Source: Thermoplasmata archaeon (GTDB lineage: Archaea > Thermoplasmatota > Thermoplasmata > Thermoplasmatales > Thermoplasmataceae). Taken from it: DNA of 7,488 bases. The notes under the pieces are model-generated. The model had not been told where the DNA came from. It saw only the letters and a program-made list of their open reading frames with translations, and did not search any database. Made by a program: the position numbers and the translations under genes. Shown here one piece after another: positions 5,379 to 7,488 of this stretch. The first letter of the stretch is position 1. Each line of letters begins with the position of its first letter. Location: NCBI GenBank assembly GCA_021804185.1, contig JAJZKL010000041.1, forward strand, positions 1-7,488. The letters are read 5' to 3'.

Positions 5379-6317
5379 TCACACTGTAACGTTAGAATCA
5401 TCAGAGTCAGGCACCCTGTTCTTCTCAGTATCCACTTTCTGCTCACAGTTAGGACAGCTTGTTCTCCTTGAAGAGCCGGTAAATCTCCACACGTAGTTGC
5501 AATGATTACACTTTACATCATAACCAAATGCCCTGTTCTCTCTTTCTACGATGTAAACCCTAGCTGTGCAGCTAGGACACTGAGCCGTTCTAAGGAATCC
5601 ATGATATTGCCAGGAATAACCACATTCACCACATGTCAAAGGAATTCCATCACTTGAATCCCTGGATCTTCCTGTCAGCTTCTCTTCAAATTCCTTGAAC
5701 TTTGTCTCCATGTATTCCTTCTTCTTGGCCTCATATGCTTCTGTCAGAGTTTGGGAAGGCAGCCTAAACCTAGAAGTCTTGATCGTGATCTTTTTGAATC
5801 CTCGCTGGATCTGGGGATACTTGAACCAGATCTTGTCATCATGGTACGGAGAAGGGAAAGGCAGCTTGGGCTTCATTATTCCCTGCACATCAGTTGCTTC
5901 AAACATTACGTGAATAAGGTTCCTGCTCTGACGCTCAATGAAGTAAATCTTTGGAACGGTGATAAGCAGGATAATCTGCATGTACCTGAAGCCCTGGGTG
6001 AGCATTCCGAATATGACTGAAGACTGGTTTTTCCACAGTCTTGCATTGACACCTAGGCCGGCATCATCAAAGATTACAACAGATCCAGGCTTGAGTTTTC
6101 CTGAATTGACCAGGGTGATGAGATCCTGGACAGTGAAGACTATTCTTTCCACAGAGAATTCAGGATCAATCTGCTCTGCAAGGGAAATAGAAGAAAGAGA
6201 TTTCCCGGACCCGGTATCGCCAACAAAGATTCCAATGAGATTCCTGTTCTGCTTGATTCTCCTGTTTACCCAGGGGATTAACCAGGTAGACTTCTCACCA
6301 GGTTCGAACTGAGGCAT
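5379..6317 (-). CDS. Zot-like P-loop ATPase with two C-terminal zinc ribbons
   Basis: The protein has 312 residues. A Walker A motif GDTGSGKS (33-40) follows the strand LIGIFV. Walker B is VVIFDDAG (80-87, D84/D85), and a sensor-like strand IILLITVPKIYF with a polar residue (T120) comes after a conserved LTQGFRYM helix. This layout fits the Zot/HerA-FtsK-related P-loop NTPases of archaeal plasmids and viruses, which are linked to DNA translocation, packaging or virion assembly; assigning that role here is inference. A charged helical stretch (190-216) leads to two tandem zinc ribbons of equal build: C229-x2-C232 with C247-x2-C250, and C270-x2-C273 with C288-x2-C291. They share a C-x2-C-x-Y-x-W core and so look like an internal duplication. 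The ATG lies two bases past the TGA of the upstream gene, so translation is probably coupled. No transmembrane segment is seen. Confidence 0.9.
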   Translation of the reverse strand: MPQFEPGEKSTWLIPWVNRRIKQNRNLIGIFVGDTGSGKSLSSISLAEQIDPEFSVERIVFTVQDLITLVNSGKLKPGSVVIFDDAGLGVNARLWKNQSSVIFGMLTQGFRYMQIILLITVPKIYFIERQSRNLIHVMFEATDVQGIMKPKLPFPSPYHDDKIWFKYPQIQRGFKKITIKTSRFRLPSQTLTEAYEAKKKEYMETKFKEFEEKLTGRSRDSSDGIPLTCGECGYSWQYHGFLRTAQCPSCTARVYIVERENRAFGYDVKCNHCNYVWRFTGSSRRTSCPNCEQKVDTEKNRVPDSDDSNVTV

Positions 6318-6318
6318 T

Positions 6319-6687
6319 TCAATCGCTGTATGGTTCCGCTAAGACACCGTCACTGGATGTTGCATTCACCGGTATCAACAGGCCTAACTCCTGCATAGCC
6401 TGAGATAGAAGGCCAAGGAATTCACCGCATATCTGATAGGATTCATTCACGTAATTTGGCGATTCTTCGTCAATCTTTGATATCTTATCATAGATTCCTC
6501 TGTATGAGTCCTCATAGCCTTCTATTTCATCTGTAAATGGGGAAAGCATATTCTCCAGTTGCACTAAACACTTGAAATAGGAAAGGACATTAGAACGGTT
6601 GTGAGGCCTGTTCACCGGGAGCTCTGAACAGCTTATATACATGGTATAGAATGCGTGAGCCCCATCCCTTGAATTCCCGTCTGCCAT
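6319..6687 (-). CDS. Small helical protein of unknown function in the ATPase operon
   Basis: The gene encodes 122 residues and sits four bases after the protease gene and one base before the ATPase gene, so it is clearly part of the operon. The start ATG (6685-6687) has a good ribosome-binding sequence, GGGGTGAG, just upstream, overlapping the protease stop. The protein appears all-helical and acidic, with an amphipathic core (NVLSYFKCLVQLENMLSPF, 33-51; YVNESYQICGEFLGLLSQ, 79-96) and a disordered polar tail (NATSSDGVLAEPYSD). There is no signal peptide, membrane segment or metal motif. I do not recognise it. Its constant placement between protease and ATPase suggests a partner of one of them. 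Confidence 0.76.
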   Translation of the reverse strand: MADGNSRDGAHAFYTMYISCSELPVNRPHNRSNVLSYFKCLVQLENMLSPFTDEIEGYEDSYRGIYDKISKIDEESPNYVNESYQICGEFLGLLSQAMQELGLLIPVNATSSDGVLAEPYSD

Positions 6688-6688
6688 T

Positions 6689-6698
6689 CTCTCACCCC
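6689..6698 (-). promoter_or_regulatory. Ribosome-binding site of the small helical protein
   Basis: The minus strand reads TTGGGGTGAGAG before the ATG at 6687. GGTGA matches the 3' end of archaeal 16S rRNA (anti-Shine-Dalgarno CACCTCC). It overlaps the stop of the protease gene and supports the start chosen. Confidence 0.55.
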
Positions 6699-7069
6699 AA
6701 GGTTGCCTGGTATTCCTTCCTCAGGCCGATGGTTTTCCTCGATACTGGAACGGACACTGAGGTTTCGGGCAATGACTTTCCCTTCAGCTCCTCAAGGTCC
6801 ACATTCTTGATAATCCAGGCTGCAGTCTTCATGGACCTATCCACATTCTCTTCTTTGAATTCATTGTGTGAAGACCAGCCCTTGATATACGGTGAAGAGT
6901 CCTTGAAATCGTAACCGAAGTGTTTTCCAACAAGCCATGCAGACAATTCAGCCTCAGATTCCTGAACTCCCCTTGTTCCACCTTTCCCGTAGACGTGCTC
7001 AAGCTTTGCGTGTGAAAGTTCATGAAGCAACGTCCTAAGTGCCTGGACATTTTCACCGGGTATCTTCAT
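6692..7069 (-). CDS. ArdC/IrrE-like zinc metalloprotease (anti-restriction-type domain)
   Basis: The open frame from ATG 7067-7069 gives 125 residues. It holds the zincin motif HELSH (16-20, in TLLHELSHAKLEHVYGK), an acidic third-ligand segment ESEAELSAWLVGKHFGYD (about 37-54) and a conserved YIKGW with a helical end (VDRSMKTAAWIIKN). This is the domain found at the C-terminus of ArdC-like anti-restriction proteins and in ImmA/IrrE peptidases, which are common on plasmids and phages. Its likely role is peptide cleavage of a regulator or protection of incoming element DNA; that is inference. The ATG overlaps the membrane-protein stop as ATGA. However, family residues continue upstream in this frame to about 7160 (YSNGRGFTAQDP and GQRINV, matching the decayed copy), although no start codon exists there. 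The annotated start may therefore not be the true beginning, and the gene may really be the second half of a frame-shifted fusion. Confidence 0.85.
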   Translation of the reverse strand: MKIPGENVQALRTLLHELSHAKLEHVYGKGGTRGVQESEAELSAWLVGKHFGYDFKDSSPYIKGWSSHNEFKEENVDRSMKTAAWIIKNVDLEELKGKSLPETSVSVPVSRKTIGLRKEYQATLG

Positions 7070-7488
7070 AACATTGATCCTCTGGCCATGTTCCGGATCC
7101 TGGGCAGTGAAACCCCTTCCATTTGAGTATGGATCCTCAGTGACCCTGTAGTTGGAAGCAGAACATACCTGCCAAAGTGGAATAGCAGGCCGAATATTCC
7201 ACCTACAAACATTCCTGCAATGAATGCTGGAATGAATCTTGCAAGGAGATCAAGCTTTCCCTTTCCCGGAGGAGTGAACATCTCAGCAAGGAGCCAGAAG
7301 GCAAATCCCATTATGATGCCTGGAATCAGTGCTCCTTCCGTTATGGCGTAGGTGTTTCCGAATACCACGAACGTTGGCCGTTCGAACATCAGTGCTATGA
7401 TTGAGAGCGAGGCAATAGCTGATATTATGACAGCGCCAACGCTCCAGTTTCCATATGTTGATCTGATTTTTCCCCTGATTTTTCCGTA
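7066..7488 (-). CDS. Membrane protein with three predicted helices (start beyond right edge)
   Basis: The frame is open from the right edge, so the N-terminus is missing. 140 residues are visible, although an internal ATG at 7389 could mimic a start. A basic stretch (YGKIRGKIRSTYGN) precedes TM1 (about 17-34, VGAVIISAIASLSIIALMF). TM2 is about 52-71 (ALIPGIIMGFAFWLLAEMF) and TM3 about 85-105 (FIPAFIAGMFVGGIFGLLF). The polar loop TPPGKGKLD lies between TM2 and TM3. After TM3 the protein ends in about 32 polar residues that look unnatural, because the other frame of the same DNA encodes conserved protease residues. The stop overlaps the protease ATG (ATGA). It could be a short membrane partner of the Zot-like ATPase, or the N-terminal anchor of a membrane-bound protease separated by a one-base deletion. 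The family is not recognised. Confidence 0.74.
   Translation of the reverse strand, partial: YGKIRGKIRSTYGNWSVGAVIISAIASLSIIALMFERPTFVVFGNTYAITEGALIPGIIMGFAFWLLAEMFTPPGKGKLDLLARFIPAFIAGMFVGGIFGLLFHFGRYVLLPTTGSLRIHTQMEGVSLPRIRNMARGSML

Noticed and set aside
6299..6310. AGGTTCGAACTG, resembling a tRNA T-arm
   Set aside because: It encodes the start of the ATPase (QFEPGE), and no other tRNA arms or acceptor pairing surround it. A similar TTCGAA at 4015-4020 is likewise inside a coding region.
1..7488. CRISPR array
   Set aside because: No repeat of 20 or more bases with regular spacing is visible. The TGTCCT array is far too short and too tightly spaced.

Overview
The window reads as a mosaic mobile-element region from an archaeon, most likely a member of the Thermoplasmatales or a relative. 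The archaeal call is an inference. It rests on A/T-rich TATA-like boxes about 25 bases before several starts (one gene looks leaderless), a tyrosine integrase with the archaeal-type K-x-x-R motif, and a Zot-like P-loop ATPase carrying zinc ribbons. No rRNA, tRNA or housekeeping gene is present to settle the taxonomy. Every gene I can support lies on the minus strand, so the map reads from right to left.

Right block (7488 to 5379): a tightly packed operon. It holds a partial three-helix membrane protein (7066 to edge), an ArdC/IrrE-like zinc metalloprotease (6692-7069) that overlaps it in an ATGA arrangement, a small unknown protein (6319-6687), and a Zot-like ATPase with two C-terminal zinc ribbons (5379-6317). 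This looks like the core of a plasmid- or virus-like element. A cluster of TGTCCT motifs (three direct copies exactly 11 bp apart plus an inverted copy, 5340-5375) follows directly after the ATPase gene. It could be an operator or an origin/iteron site.

Middle block (5150 to 3513): a second, decayed copy of the metalloprotease (4678-5150) is broken by a 1-base loss in a G tract and has lost the first histidine of HExxH. Two small hairpins follow it. Next comes a three-gene overlapping cassette of unknown proteins (4570 to 3513) behind a good TATA box; its last protein faintly resembles BECR-fold RNase toxins.

Left block (3382 to 1): a catalytic-domain-only tyrosine integrase with a TTG start (2822-3382), an OLD-family ATPase-TOPRIM nuclease (726-2660; a family known for anti-phage defence), a gene-free stretch of about 300 bases with repeats, and the N-terminal part of an IS630-family transposase running off the left edge.

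Taken together, the integrase moves the element, the Zot-like ATPase, membrane protein and protease are its backbone, the OLD nuclease and perhaps the three-gene cassette are cargo, and the IS insertion and decayed protease copy are signs of turnover. The items most worth checking are the reading-frame break between the membrane protein and the protease, the TGTCCT cluster, and the unknown cassette.
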